NCBI GenBank assembly: GCA_013376985.1
Contig: JACABB010000008.1
Location: forward strand, 62,001 to 126,000
Source: Bacteroidales bacterium
GTDB taxonomy: Bacteria > Bacteroidota > Bacteroidia > Bacteroidales > Tenuifilaceae
Length of the DNA: 64,000 nt
Direction: 5' to 3'
Below, piece after piece: positions 17,350 to 24,948 of this stretch (position 1 is the first letter of the stretch; each line of letters starts with the position of its first letter). The notes beneath the pieces were generated by a model, which had not been told where the DNA came from, did no database searches, and saw only the letters and a program-made list of their open reading frames with translations. Both the position numbers and the translations under genes were made by a program.

Positions 17350-19698
17350 TTATTTAGTTACTACCGCATTTACTGGACATATCTGTTTACAGATATCACA
17401 CTTAATACATTTCTCAACATCTATATGGTGCAATTCGTAAGGCTTTGCCTTGATAGCATCCGATGGGCATCGCTGTGCACATTTTGTGCAGCCAATGCAT
17501 TCATCGGTGATATCATAAGTAATCATCTCCTTACACTTGCCCGTTGGGCAATGCCCATTGATATGCGCCTCGTACTCATCCCGAAAATACTTCAATGTTG
17601 TGAGTACTGGATTCGGCGCGCTTTTGCCTAACCCACAGATACTTCCTCTTTTGGTACTCGCTGCAAGTTTCTCTAGTGTATCTAAATCAGCTAAAGTTCC
17701 TTTTCCACTGGTTATCTTATTGAGAATCTCAAGCATTCTTCTTGTACCTATGCGACAGAATGTGCATCTTCCGCATGATTGGTCTTGGGTAAAGGTTAAG
17801 AAATATCTTGCGATATCAACCATACAATCGGTCTCATCCAACACAATAAGACCACCAGAGCCCATCATTGCCCCAACCTGTATTAATGAGTGATAGTCAA
17901 TTGGCGTATCAGCCATTGATGCAGGAATACATCCCCCTGATGGGCCACCAATCTGAACCGCCTTGAATTGTTTTCCATTAGGGATACCACCTCCAATCTC
18001 CTCAACAATTTTTCTAATTGTAATTCCCATAGGAACTTCAATAAGGCCTCCACGATTTATCTTACCTGCAAGCGCAAATACCTTAGTCCCTTTACTAAAT
18101 TTTGTTCCAATATTATGAAATGATTCAGCGCTATTCCTGATAATCCACGAAACCATTGAATAGGTTTCAACATTGTTTATTAAAGTTGGTTTTCCCCTTA
18201 GTCCTTCGTTGGCAGGGTAAGGTGGACGCATTGTTGGATAACCCCGTTTACCCTCAACGGAGGCAATTAAGGCTGTCTCCTCACCACAAACAAAAGCCCC
18301 CGCCCCCTCGAAAATCTTGAGGTTGAATGAGAAATTAGTTCCAAGAATATTATTGCCAAGAAGACCCTCTTTTTCGCAAATACTTAACGCTTCACGAATT
18401 CGTATCAATGCCAATGGATACTCTGCTCTAATGTAGAACAGTCCTTCATTTGCACCAACTGCATAAGCAGCTATTATGATTCCTTCAATCACCCTAAATG
18501 GGTACGATTCAAGTAGCATTCTATCCATAAAAGCACCAGGATCGCCCTCATCACCATTACAGATAACATATTTCTTATCCGAAACGGCATTTGACACCAA
18601 TTGCCACTTGGTTCCCGTAGGGAAACCGGCACCACCCCTTCCCCTCAAGCCGCTATTCTTGATAGTATCAATAACCTCTGATGGAGTTTTAACTTTTAGG
18701 CAGATACTTAATGCACTAAATCCACCCAGTTTTCTATATTCGTTGATATCACTAGGTTTGATAATCCCTCTATGCTCAGTTGCAATATTAATCTGCCCTT
18801 GAAGAAACTCGGCAACTGGAGTATCCGTGTTTTCTGATGAGTATTGTCGAAGAGACTTTGGTGCGCTATCGAATACTAAATCCTCAAAGAAACTATAAAC
18901 ATTGCTTTTTATCCTGCTAAATGGGTTGTGAGGTTTAAAATGACGATGGATTACCTCCCTAACCTCATCGGGTTTAATTTTAGTGTAATATGATGGTGAC
19001 TCTCCCGGTTTATGAACCTCAAGCATTGGCACTTGGTTGCAAATACCAACACAACCAACGTGTTTAACGTTTACATTTATTTTACTCTTAATAAGTATTT
19101 TCTCAAGTTCCTCTTTAACACCAGAACTACCACTAGCAACACAGCATGAACCTAAGCCAATTCTTATTTCACCTTGAATTTCTTTACTATCTACATAAGG
19201 TATAGTACCGCCAGTAGGATGACCATTCTTTGCTAAAAGAAAATCTGAAATAACTTCTGGAACTGTTTCAGATGTTACATGTCCATAAGTTATGCTACCT
19301 ATCTGAACAACAGGAGCAATGGTACAACAACCTAAGCAAGCTACTTTCTCGATAGTAAATTGACCATCAGCATCGGTCTCCTCATTATCTTTTAAGTTAA
19401 GATTTCGTCGGAAAGAATCATACACAAGCATTGCACCCTTAACATGACAGGCCGTTCCAACGCACACCTTGATGATATGTTTACCCACTGGCTTATGCCT
19501 GAACTGTGTATAAAATGTAGATATACCGTATATTCTAGATGGAGTGATGTCAGTAGTTTCACAAACCCTTTGTAAAGCCTCCTTTGGAAGATAGTTATAA
19601 TGATTTTGGATTTCCTGTAAAATTGGAATTACCGCCTCAACCGCTTTCCCTTTCTCCAATACTATTCTATCTACAGTTTCAATAATATCATTTTCCAT
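17350..19698 (-). CDS. NuoE-NuoF fusion, NADH-oxidising flavo-Fe-S protein
   Basis: A 782-residue fusion. Residues 1-155 are a NuoE/HydC-like 2Fe-2S domain (CVGTACHVKG ... CLGCCTIAP). A second thioredoxin-like 2Fe-2S segment follows (GSCCVASG ... HVGCVGICNQ). Then comes the NuoF/HydB core with NADH/FMN motifs GLRGRGGAGFPTG, NGDEGDPGAFMDR and GAGAFVCGEETAL, and the 4Fe-4S motif SCGRCTFCRIGTRR. The C-terminus has two 4Fe-4S clusters (CIGCTKCAQRCP, CIKCDICKQICP). It should oxidise NADH or reduce NAD+ at FMN. HydBC-type complexes partner with an FeFe hydrogenase, but no H-cluster subunit is nearby. The adjacent FAD/Fe-S protein is the probable acceptor. Cytoplasmic. Confidence 0.92.
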   Translation of the reverse strand: MENDIIETVDRIVLEKGKAVEAVIPILQEIQNHYNYLPKEALQRVCETTDITPSRIYGISTFYTQFRHKPVGKHIIKVCVGTACHVKGAMLVYDSFRRNLNLKDNEETDADGQFTIEKVACLGCCTIAPVVQIGSITYGHVTSETVPEVISDFLLAKNGHPTGGTIPYVDSKEIQGEIRIGLGSCCVASGSSGVKEELEKILIKSKINVNVKHVGCVGICNQVPMLEVHKPGESPSYYTKIKPDEVREVIHRHFKPHNPFSRIKSNVYSFFEDLVFDSAPKSLRQYSSENTDTPVAEFLQGQINIATEHRGIIKPSDINEYRKLGGFSALSICLKVKTPSEVIDTIKNSGLRGRGGAGFPTGTKWQLVSNAVSDKKYVICNGDEGDPGAFMDRMLLESYPFRVIEGIIIAAYAVGANEGLFYIRAEYPLALIRIREALSICEKEGLLGNNILGTNFSFNLKIFEGAGAFVCGEETALIASVEGKRGYPTMRPPYPANEGLRGKPTLINNVETYSMVSWIIRNSAESFHNIGTKFSKGTKVFALAGKINRGGLIEVPMGITIRKIVEEIGGGIPNGKQFKAVQIGGPSGGCIPASMADTPIDYHSLIQVGAMMGSGGLIVLDETDCMVDIARYFLTFTQDQSCGRCTFCRIGTRRMLEILNKITSGKGTLADLDTLEKLAASTKRGSICGLGKSAPNPVLTTLKYFRDEYEAHINGHCPTGKCKEMITYDITDECIGCTKCAQRCPSDAIKAKPYELHHIDVEKCIKCDICKQICPVNAVVTK

Positions 19699-19706
19699 AA
19701 AGAATA

Positions 19707-19734
19707 TTTAAACGCTAAGTCGCAAAGACGCAAA
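19707..19734. repeat. Single arm of the octamer-built repeat, copy 6
   Basis: Only one arm is present (ACGCTAAG, TCGCAAAG, ACGCAAAA). The remaining 21 bases of the spacer before the next stop codon hold no inverted partner. It is probably a decayed or half element. Confidence 0.75.
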
Positions 19735-19755
19735 ATTTATTTTTTAAATTATTCA

Positions 19756-21639
19756 TTACTTTCCAATACAATAAAGGTTTTTATCTCCTCTGATATAAAT
19801 TCTACCATTCGCAAACGCAGGTGTTGTCACAGTTTTCTCTCCTAATTTAGGTTCTCCCAAAGAAGCATATACTTTATCAGCCTTAAAGATGTGCATTGTA
19901 CCCTGTTTGTCCATCAGATAAACCTTATCTTCGGCTATAACTGGAGATGAGTAAAAACCATTTTCAAACTCTTTTGTCCAATAACTCGTTCCAGTCTTTG
20001 CATCGTAACAAACAACTGTGCCATAACTTGTAACGACAAACAGGTACTTATCGGTTGCAACTGGGCTAGGAACATCGGATAGATAATCCGAACTCTCCCA
20101 AAGTTTTTGTGGTGTATTACCAACCTTAATTGCGGTAAGGCTTGCATATTCGTTTAGCGCAAACACTACGCCATCGGCATAAGCAAGCGATGGGCCAACC
20201 TCACCCGAGATACAATCTATACTCCATAACTGTTTGCCGGTTGTTGGATCATAGGATGAAACTGATGGTTCGGCTACAAGCATCAGTTCTGCACGAATTC
20301 CTGTATTCACAATAATTGGTGACGACCATGATATTTTAACTTTTCGAGGAGTACTCCAAACTTCATCTCCAGTTGCAGATGATAAGGCAAGCACCCTTGG
20401 ATTCGTTCTTTGGTCATATTGAACTATTACCAGATTTTTATAAGCGATTAACGATGATGAATGTCCATAATGATTCTGAGGGACTCCAAGGTTTTTAGCC
20501 CAAACCCTTGTACCATTCATATCTACTGCCATGATATCGCCATTGGCGAAGATCACATAAACCCTCTTACCATCGGTAGAAATGGTTGGTGCTGATTGAC
20601 CTGTATCACCCTGTACATCTGGAGCTTTTAATGGTGAACCCTGAATATTATCGGCATTTGCAATCCAAAGTAGTTTTCCAGAATTCCTTTCAAAACAATA
20701 GACCTCTCGCTTAGAGGCATTCGCTCCGGCAACAAATATCTTATCTCCCCAAATAACTGGCGAATTATAGCCTGGCAGCGGAATTGCTACTTTCCATAGA
20801 ACATTTTGTCCCGATGAACCATCCCAACTAACTGGGATATTTTTTTGATATGCAATTGCGTTCCCTCCAAATCCTCTAAAATTGGGAAAATTATTCTTTA
20901 ACTCATTATCTGATGGATAATTAGCCGCAGTAACTACTTGATTAGAAACTTGTGGTTGTTGAACCTGCTCTTTTTTCTCCTCTTTACTTGTTGTTACCTC
21001 TAATTTCTTTTCCTTGTTAGCATCAGTAACTTCTGCCGTTACATTTTTAGGTGTTTCAACAACTTTGGCTTGAGTTGTTTCTTGGACAACAGGAGAATTT
21101 GAAACTTGGCTCTTCTCCTCATTATTCGACGCTTGTGCTGCATTAATAAATGTAGATTTAAGCTGATTCTGTGTTAGAAATGCAAAAACCAGTGCAACAA
21201 CAACGAGAGTTGCTCCTCCTATTGAAATCCACTTCCGAGCCTTATTCTGTGTGTATAATAACTTATCATCGTTTTCATTATCAACAACAGGTAAACCCTT
21301 TGTAGCCAACCGAATAAATTGTAAAGCAATAATTAGTACAAGAACTCCTATCATAAGCATGTATCCTCCATTTTTTATTTGCCATTGATTGGTAAAGTAA
21401 GCCTTACGGGCAAGAAGATCGAGTTCCCGTATTTCCTCTCTGAGTTGATTATCGTTGGGATTCTCCTTTAATCGTTCAACCAACGTGTTTAAAACCTTAG
21501 TGTTAACTGGATCAACCCTGTTTATCTGGGTAAAATTTGCAATAATTAGTACGCAGAAGATAAAAGAGTATACACCAGCAACAATGGCTACTCCTTTCCA
21601 AAGGCGAACATTTTCGATAACTTTTTTCAATTTACTCAT
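19756..21639 (-). CDS. Membrane-anchored PQQ-like beta-propeller protein
   Basis: A 627-residue protein. Three predicted membrane spans lie at about 14-35, 90-110 and 137-158. A low-complexity linker rich in Lys, Glu, Val and Thr follows at about 170-235, and then an extracytoplasmic PQQ-like propeller from about 250 (FPNFRGFGGNAIAYQK) to the end (GRIYIRGDKNLYCIGK). Blade motifs include NSPVIWGDKIFVAG, SAPTISTDGKRVYV and SSPVIAEDKVYLMD. It differs from the four secreted propellers in its membrane anchor. It sits between the NapH-type protein and the NuoEF fusion, so a scaffold that holds redox partners at the membrane is a reasonable inference. Confidence 0.88.
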   Translation of the reverse strand: MSKLKKVIENVRLWKGVAIVAGVYSFIFCVLIIANFTQINRVDPVNTKVLNTLVERLKENPNDNQLREEIRELDLLARKAYFTNQWQIKNGGYMLMIGVLVLIIALQFIRLATKGLPVVDNENDDKLLYTQNKARKWISIGGATLVVVALVFAFLTQNQLKSTFINAAQASNNEEKSQVSNSPVVQETTQAKVVETPKNVTAEVTDANKEKKLEVTTSKEEKKEQVQQPQVSNQVVTAANYPSDNELKNNFPNFRGFGGNAIAYQKNIPVSWDGSSGQNVLWKVAIPLPGYNSPVIWGDKIFVAGANASKREVYCFERNSGKLLWIANADNIQGSPLKAPDVQGDTGQSAPTISTDGKRVYVIFANGDIMAVDMNGTRVWAKNLGVPQNHYGHSSSLIAYKNLVIVQYDQRTNPRVLALSSATGDEVWSTPRKVKISWSSPIIVNTGIRAELMLVAEPSVSSYDPTTGKQLWSIDCISGEVGPSLAYADGVVFALNEYASLTAIKVGNTPQKLWESSDYLSDVPSPVATDKYLFVVTSYGTVVCYDAKTGTSYWTKEFENGFYSSPVIAEDKVYLMDKQGTMHIFKADKVYASLGEPKLGEKTVTTPAFANGRIYIRGDKNLYCIGK

Positions 21640-21651
21640 ATTTTAATTTTT

Positions 21652-21707
21652 TTAAACGCAAAGGTGCTAAGACGCAAAGAGTTTTTGCGCCGTTGAGTCT
21701 TAGCGTT
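21652..21707. repeat. Octamer-built palindromic repeat, copy 7
   Basis: The left arm 21652-21679 reads ACGCAAAG, GTGCTAAG, ACGCAAAG; the inverted right arm is 21684-21707. The right arm contains the end of the NapH-type gene, coding for its final Glu-Arg and the TAA stop. Confidence 0.85.
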
Positions 21708-22965
21708 CATCTTCTTTTACAGGACAAAAATCAATACATCTAGCACAGCTAAGGCATGTACCCTTATTCGGAGTATAATCCTCCTGATATTTAAAAATTG
21801 ATAGACTTGTTAAAGTCAACCCAAAAACCAATCCTAAAAATCCTCCTAAAATCCAACCACCGATATAAAACTTATTCACTATCAAAGCGGTTTCTTTAAA
21901 GAACTCCTCAGTAGATTTTCCCGATGATTTAAATGCAGTAACCTCAAAACTATCGGGTTGAGTATTATTGGGGTTCAGTAATATCTGTGCAAGTTGAACA
22001 TTATGATTAACCCTAGCCAGATTCTCATGGAATCGTGAACCCACATATCCACCAATAAGAACCAACAATGGAATAATTATAGTCAACAGCATAATTCTTC
22101 GAACAGCTTTATGGCTCTCCTCCTTCTCTTTAACCTGAACAGGTTTATCGATTGCACCAAAGGGGCATGAATTCTCACAAAGTTTACATTGAATGCACTT
22201 TGCAGGAGTTATGGTTAAGTGTTTTTTTGATACCCTGCTTACAAGGTTTAAAATAACACCGTATGGGCAAAGAAATCTACAGTATGGCCGGGCAATGAAA
22301 ACTCCAAGTAAAAGAAAGATTCCACCAAGCATAAACATTGTAAAACTGGCGTTAAGTCTGAAAAATCCTACAAATGGGTCGTAGCGACAAATAATAAAAT
22401 CGGTTGATGTTGCCGCATAGAGTATAGAAAGACCTAAGTAGATAAAAGGAATCAATCCAAGAACTTTCAGTAACCAAGACTTAAGTGTAACTGGGCGTAG
22501 TACAAAAATATCCTGTATTGCTCCCAGCGGGCAAACCCCTGCGCAAAACGTACGACCAAAGAATACTGTGAAGATTATAGGAATGGCAAAAAAAGCGATA
22601 ACTGTTATTGGTATACTGTAAACTGGATTGAATAAAGCATATGTTACGTTCTGAACAGATCCAACAGCACATATACATCCTTCGCAAAAAAATCCAAAGT
22701 AGGCAATTGAAAAAATCGAAATCCAGAATACCCCATTGCGATTACGTTTTTTCAGAACCATCCATGTAACAACCGATAGAGTGGCAATAAGCACAACAAC
22801 ATCAAGAATTGCAAATGCTTCCGATCTAGGATCAGGTGTAGATGTTGGTGGCTGAATATATCCCGATTCAAATTCAGGTTTTGGAAATCGCTGAACAGCA
22901 AATGAATTATATAACTGAAGAGATATAATAAAAATGAGTACTGTATATGCTACCGTTTTTTTCAT
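21700..22965 (-). CDS. NapH/NosR-type membrane 4Fe-4S protein
   Basis: A 421-residue polytopic protein. The two signature CxxxCP motifs of the NapH/NosR/CcoG group are present (CAGVCPLGA and CRFLCPYG). A 4Fe-4S motif CIQCKLCENSCP follows, and a second one, CLSCARCIDFCP, lies at the very C-terminus. About six membrane spans can be seen between the N-terminal signal anchor and a pair near 365-400. Proteins of this group pass electrons between quinol or cytoplasmic donors and periplasmic Fe-S proteins. The next gene upstream is a Tat-type polyferredoxin, matching the NapGH arrangement. No FMN-binding NosR domain is present. Its last two residues come from a repeat copy. Confidence 0.9.
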   Translation of the reverse strand: MKKTVAYTVLIFIISLQLYNSFAVQRFPKPEFESGYIQPPTSTPDPRSEAFAILDVVVLIATLSVVTWMVLKKRNRNGVFWISIFSIAYFGFFCEGCICAVGSVQNVTYALFNPVYSIPITVIAFFAIPIIFTVFFGRTFCAGVCPLGAIQDIFVLRPVTLKSWLLKVLGLIPFIYLGLSILYAATSTDFIICRYDPFVGFFRLNASFTMFMLGGIFLLLGVFIARPYCRFLCPYGVILNLVSRVSKKHLTITPAKCIQCKLCENSCPFGAIDKPVQVKEKEESHKAVRRIMLLTIIIPLLVLIGGYVGSRFHENLARVNHNVQLAQILLNPNNTQPDSFEVTAFKSSGKSTEEFFKETALIVNKFYIGGWILGGFLGLVFGLTLTSLSIFKYQEDYTPNKGTCLSCARCIDFCPVKEDER

Positions 22966-22980
22966 TACTTTAACCTATAA

Positions 22981-23013
22981 AACTCTGTCAGGGTTCAGAA
23001 CCCTGACAGAGTT
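22981..23013. repeat. 33-base near-perfect palindrome in the operon
   Basis: Two perfect 16-base arms (AACTCTGTCAGGGTTC and its complement) flank a single central base. In the mRNA direction it forms a 16-bp hairpin followed by TTTTATA, so it may act as attenuator or RNA stabiliser between the polyferredoxin and NapH-type genes. The sequence is unrelated to the octamer family. Confidence 0.85.
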
Positions 23014-23020
23014 AAAATTA

Positions 23021-23605
23021 TTATCCTTTCTTTTTACTATCAAATCCCGAAAATAAATAAGGACTATCTGATGACACACGGCTAAAAGCCCCAGCAGGGC
23101 AATCACGGGCAATTGCACACTCATTGCAGTTATCGCAAAGGTCATGACGTACCTGCAATTGTAACGAACCATTACCAAAAGCACCACAGCCCTTTACGCA
23201 CTTCCCGCAACCAATACAAAGTTTCTCATCAATATCATACTGAAAAAAGGGATCCTCAACAAACTTGCGTCTTATGGCACTTGTAGGGCAAAGTTGATTT
23301 TCAGCAGCAGTTGTTAACTCCTTGGTTTCGGGTCTAAAATAGCCACCGCACAAATCGCAATAACCACACATGCTATATACGTGCACACACTTAACGGCGG
23401 ATGGGGTTTTAACACAATTCGTAGCACATCGTCCGCACTGAATACATTTTGATGTATCTAACTGCCATACCATTTGGCGCGCATGCGAACGAGTCAGCAA
23501 GCGTCCTCCTATAGCACCAATTCCCAGAACTATCGAGAAGCGAACGCTACTATTTATAAATTCCCGACGACTTATTTTACTTTTTTTATTATCAGAACTT
23601 TCCAT
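23021..23605 (-). CDS. Tat-exported polyferredoxin (NapG-like)
   Basis: A 194-residue protein with a twin-arginine signal (SRREFINSS, then a hydrophobic stretch IVLGIGAIGG). Cysteine motifs follow: CIQCGRCATNCV, CGYCDLCGGYF, CPTSAIRR, CIGCGKCVKGCG and CDNCNECAIARDCPAGAF, enough for about four 4Fe-4S clusters. The folded protein should be exported across the cytoplasmic membrane and exchange electrons with the NapH-type protein encoded just downstream. NapG in nitrate reduction is the closest well-known analogue, but no Nap reductase or cytochrome gene is present. Confidence 0.9.
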   Translation of the reverse strand: MESSDNKKSKISRREFINSSVRFSIVLGIGAIGGRLLTRSHARQMVWQLDTSKCIQCGRCATNCVKTPSAVKCVHVYSMCGYCDLCGGYFRPETKELTTAAENQLCPTSAIRRKFVEDPFFQYDIDEKLCIGCGKCVKGCGAFGNGSLQLQVRHDLCDNCNECAIARDCPAGAFSRVSSDSPYLFSGFDSKKKG

Positions 23606-23649
23606 TTTAAAATCTTTAGGCTCGTAATACTTTAATTCTACCTAATAAG

Positions 23650-23847
23650 TTACTTTGCCCTATTCTCTTGCTTAACCTTAATTGCTTCATCTTTAGTACA
23701 AATTGGCAAACTCTTACACCCATTACAAATGGAGTTACATCCAGAAGTATTACCCTCCTTCTTAAATAGCAGATAACCACTAGTTGCAGTCAACCCCACA
23801 ATAATTCCGCCTCTTACTAGTGCTGATATAAAATTCCGCCTATCCAT
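23650..23847 (-). CDS. Small exported 4-Cys protein
   Basis: A 65-residue protein begins MDRRNFISALVRGG with a twin-arginine-like pair and one hydrophobic segment (GIIVGLTATSGYLLF). It ends in a short soluble part with CNSICNGCKSLPIC, that is Cys-x3-Cys-x2-Cys-x5-Cys. The four cysteines could ligate an Fe-S cluster or zinc. It starts 9 bases after the NHL-propeller gene and ends 44 bases before the polyferredoxin gene, so it is a tight member of the operon. No characterised family is recognised. Confidence 0.78.
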   Translation of the reverse strand: MDRRNFISALVRGGIIVGLTATSGYLLFKKEGNTSGCNSICNGCKSLPICTKDEAIKVKQENRAK

Positions 23848-23856
23848 AAGTCTCTT

Positions 23857-24819
23857 TTACTTTTTGATATATACACAAACACTTTTTTTAACAGGATCTA
23901 ACACAAAAATCCTATCCTTTGAATCTACTGCAAGATCAATCCCTTTTGTTCCCTCATCAAAATTTTCTGGCGAAGCAACAACAGTTTTAAACTCTCCTGA
24001 TGGAAGATGAATTTTCACCCTTTCAATTGCCTTTTCGCTGGTTACGAATGAGCCATCGGAAAGCATAGCAATATTAGAGGGGTTGCAACATCCGCAAAAA
24101 CCATCAACATCCATCGAGGTTTTAGCCCATGATGAAACCAAATCACCCTTTTCATTGTAGGATTCTAATGAGTGTCGTCCTGGGTTTACAACCCATAACT
24201 CGTCTTCTCGTCCTATCAGTAAATCAAAATATGGGCTAGGAATTATAAAACCGGGGATTCCCTTGTCAACATTCTTTTTACCTATCTCCTTTATCAAATT
24301 ACCAGTTTTATCATATTGATATACAATTCTATTACCAGCATCCGCTACATACACAAATTTCTCAGTTACGGCAATACTTGTGATTACTGATTTTTCGTTT
24401 ACAGGATTCCATGATTTCAAAAATTTTCCGTTACTATCATAAGCCTCAAGATGATCCTGAATGCCTAAATAAACTGAACCATTATCTTCAATCGCAATGC
24501 ACTTAGCCTCTTTGCCTGTTTTAAAAGATGTCTTCTCTTTCAATTCACTATTGTAAACGATTACCTTATCCTTACCCGCTATGTAGATATTGTCCGATTT
24601 ATCCACTGCTATCCCGTGTAATTGCTCAATATCTGGTTTTATCAGATTATACTGTTTATAGCCAATTAAAGATGAATCGATATGCCTTAGCTTATCCATC
24701 TTATACTCATAAGGATTATCATTGGAATTTTTAGGCTGATAAAAAAAATCCTTAACCATAAAAGCCACTATGACTAGGAGAAGGGTAACGGATAGCCAGA
24801 TTATAATTTTCTGTTTCAT
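23857..24819 (-). CDS. Membrane-anchored NHL-repeat propeller with CGCC motif
   Basis: An N-terminal anchor (IIIWLSVTLLLVIVAFMV) is followed by a six-bladed NHL-type propeller of about 290 residues. Blade motifs include GIAVDKSDNIYIAG, SIAVTEKFVYVADAGNR and GIDLAVDSKDRIFVLD. Near residue 236 it has FCGCCNPSNIAML, a cysteine cluster that soluble NHL proteins do not normally have. The cysteines, exposed outside the cytoplasmic membrane, could bind an Fe-S cluster, copper or zinc. It is translationally close to the 4-Cys mini-protein and the polyferredoxin, which supports a redox-linked role (inference). Confidence 0.85.
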   Translation of the reverse strand: MKQKIIIWLSVTLLLVIVAFMVKDFFYQPKNSNDNPYEYKMDKLRHIDSSLIGYKQYNLIKPDIEQLHGIAVDKSDNIYIAGKDKVIVYNSELKEKTSFKTGKEAKCIAIEDNGSVYLGIQDHLEAYDSNGKFLKSWNPVNEKSVITSIAVTEKFVYVADAGNRIVYQYDKTGNLIKEIGKKNVDKGIPGFIIPSPYFDLLIGREDELWVVNPGRHSLESYNEKGDLVSSWAKTSMDVDGFCGCCNPSNIAMLSDGSFVTSEKAIERVKIHLPSGEFKTVVASPENFDEGTKGIDLAVDSKDRIFVLDPVKKSVCVYIKK

Positions 24820-24830
24820 AATAATTATAT

Positions 24831-24948
24831 TTTAACGCTAAGTCGCCAAGACGCTAAGATTAAAAAATCTACTTATAACTTTTGCACTCAATCATTACTT
24901 AGTTTTTTCGATCAATAAGATCTTTGTGTCGTTGTGCCTTTGCGTTCA
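24831..24948. repeat. Octamer-built palindromic repeat, copy 8, with 62-base insert
   Basis: The left arm 24831-24858 reads ACGCTAAG, TCGCCAAG, ACGCTAAG; the inverted right arm is at 24921-24948. Unlike the other copies the arms are about 60 bases apart. The right arm abuts and includes the TGA stop codon of the propeller gene ending at 24946. Confidence 0.78.

Noticed and set aside
17537-17893. Plus-strand frame of 118 codons
   Set aside because: It is antisense to the highly conserved NuoF part of the fusion; conserved protein motifs on the minus strand explain the open frame.
17350-19698. NuoEF fusion as part of respiratory complex I or of a HydABC hydrogenase
   Set aside because: No membrane Nuo subunits and no H-cluster subunit are in the window; the fusion and its FAD/Fe-S partner form a separate unit.
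12351-24948. The octamer repeats as a CRISPR array
   Set aside because: Units are 8 bases, in inverted pairs, scattered at gene junctions, with no unique spacers of regular length and no cas genes.
12351-24948. Octamer repeats as insertion-sequence ends
   Set aside because: No transposase frame lies between any two copies and no target-site duplications were evident.
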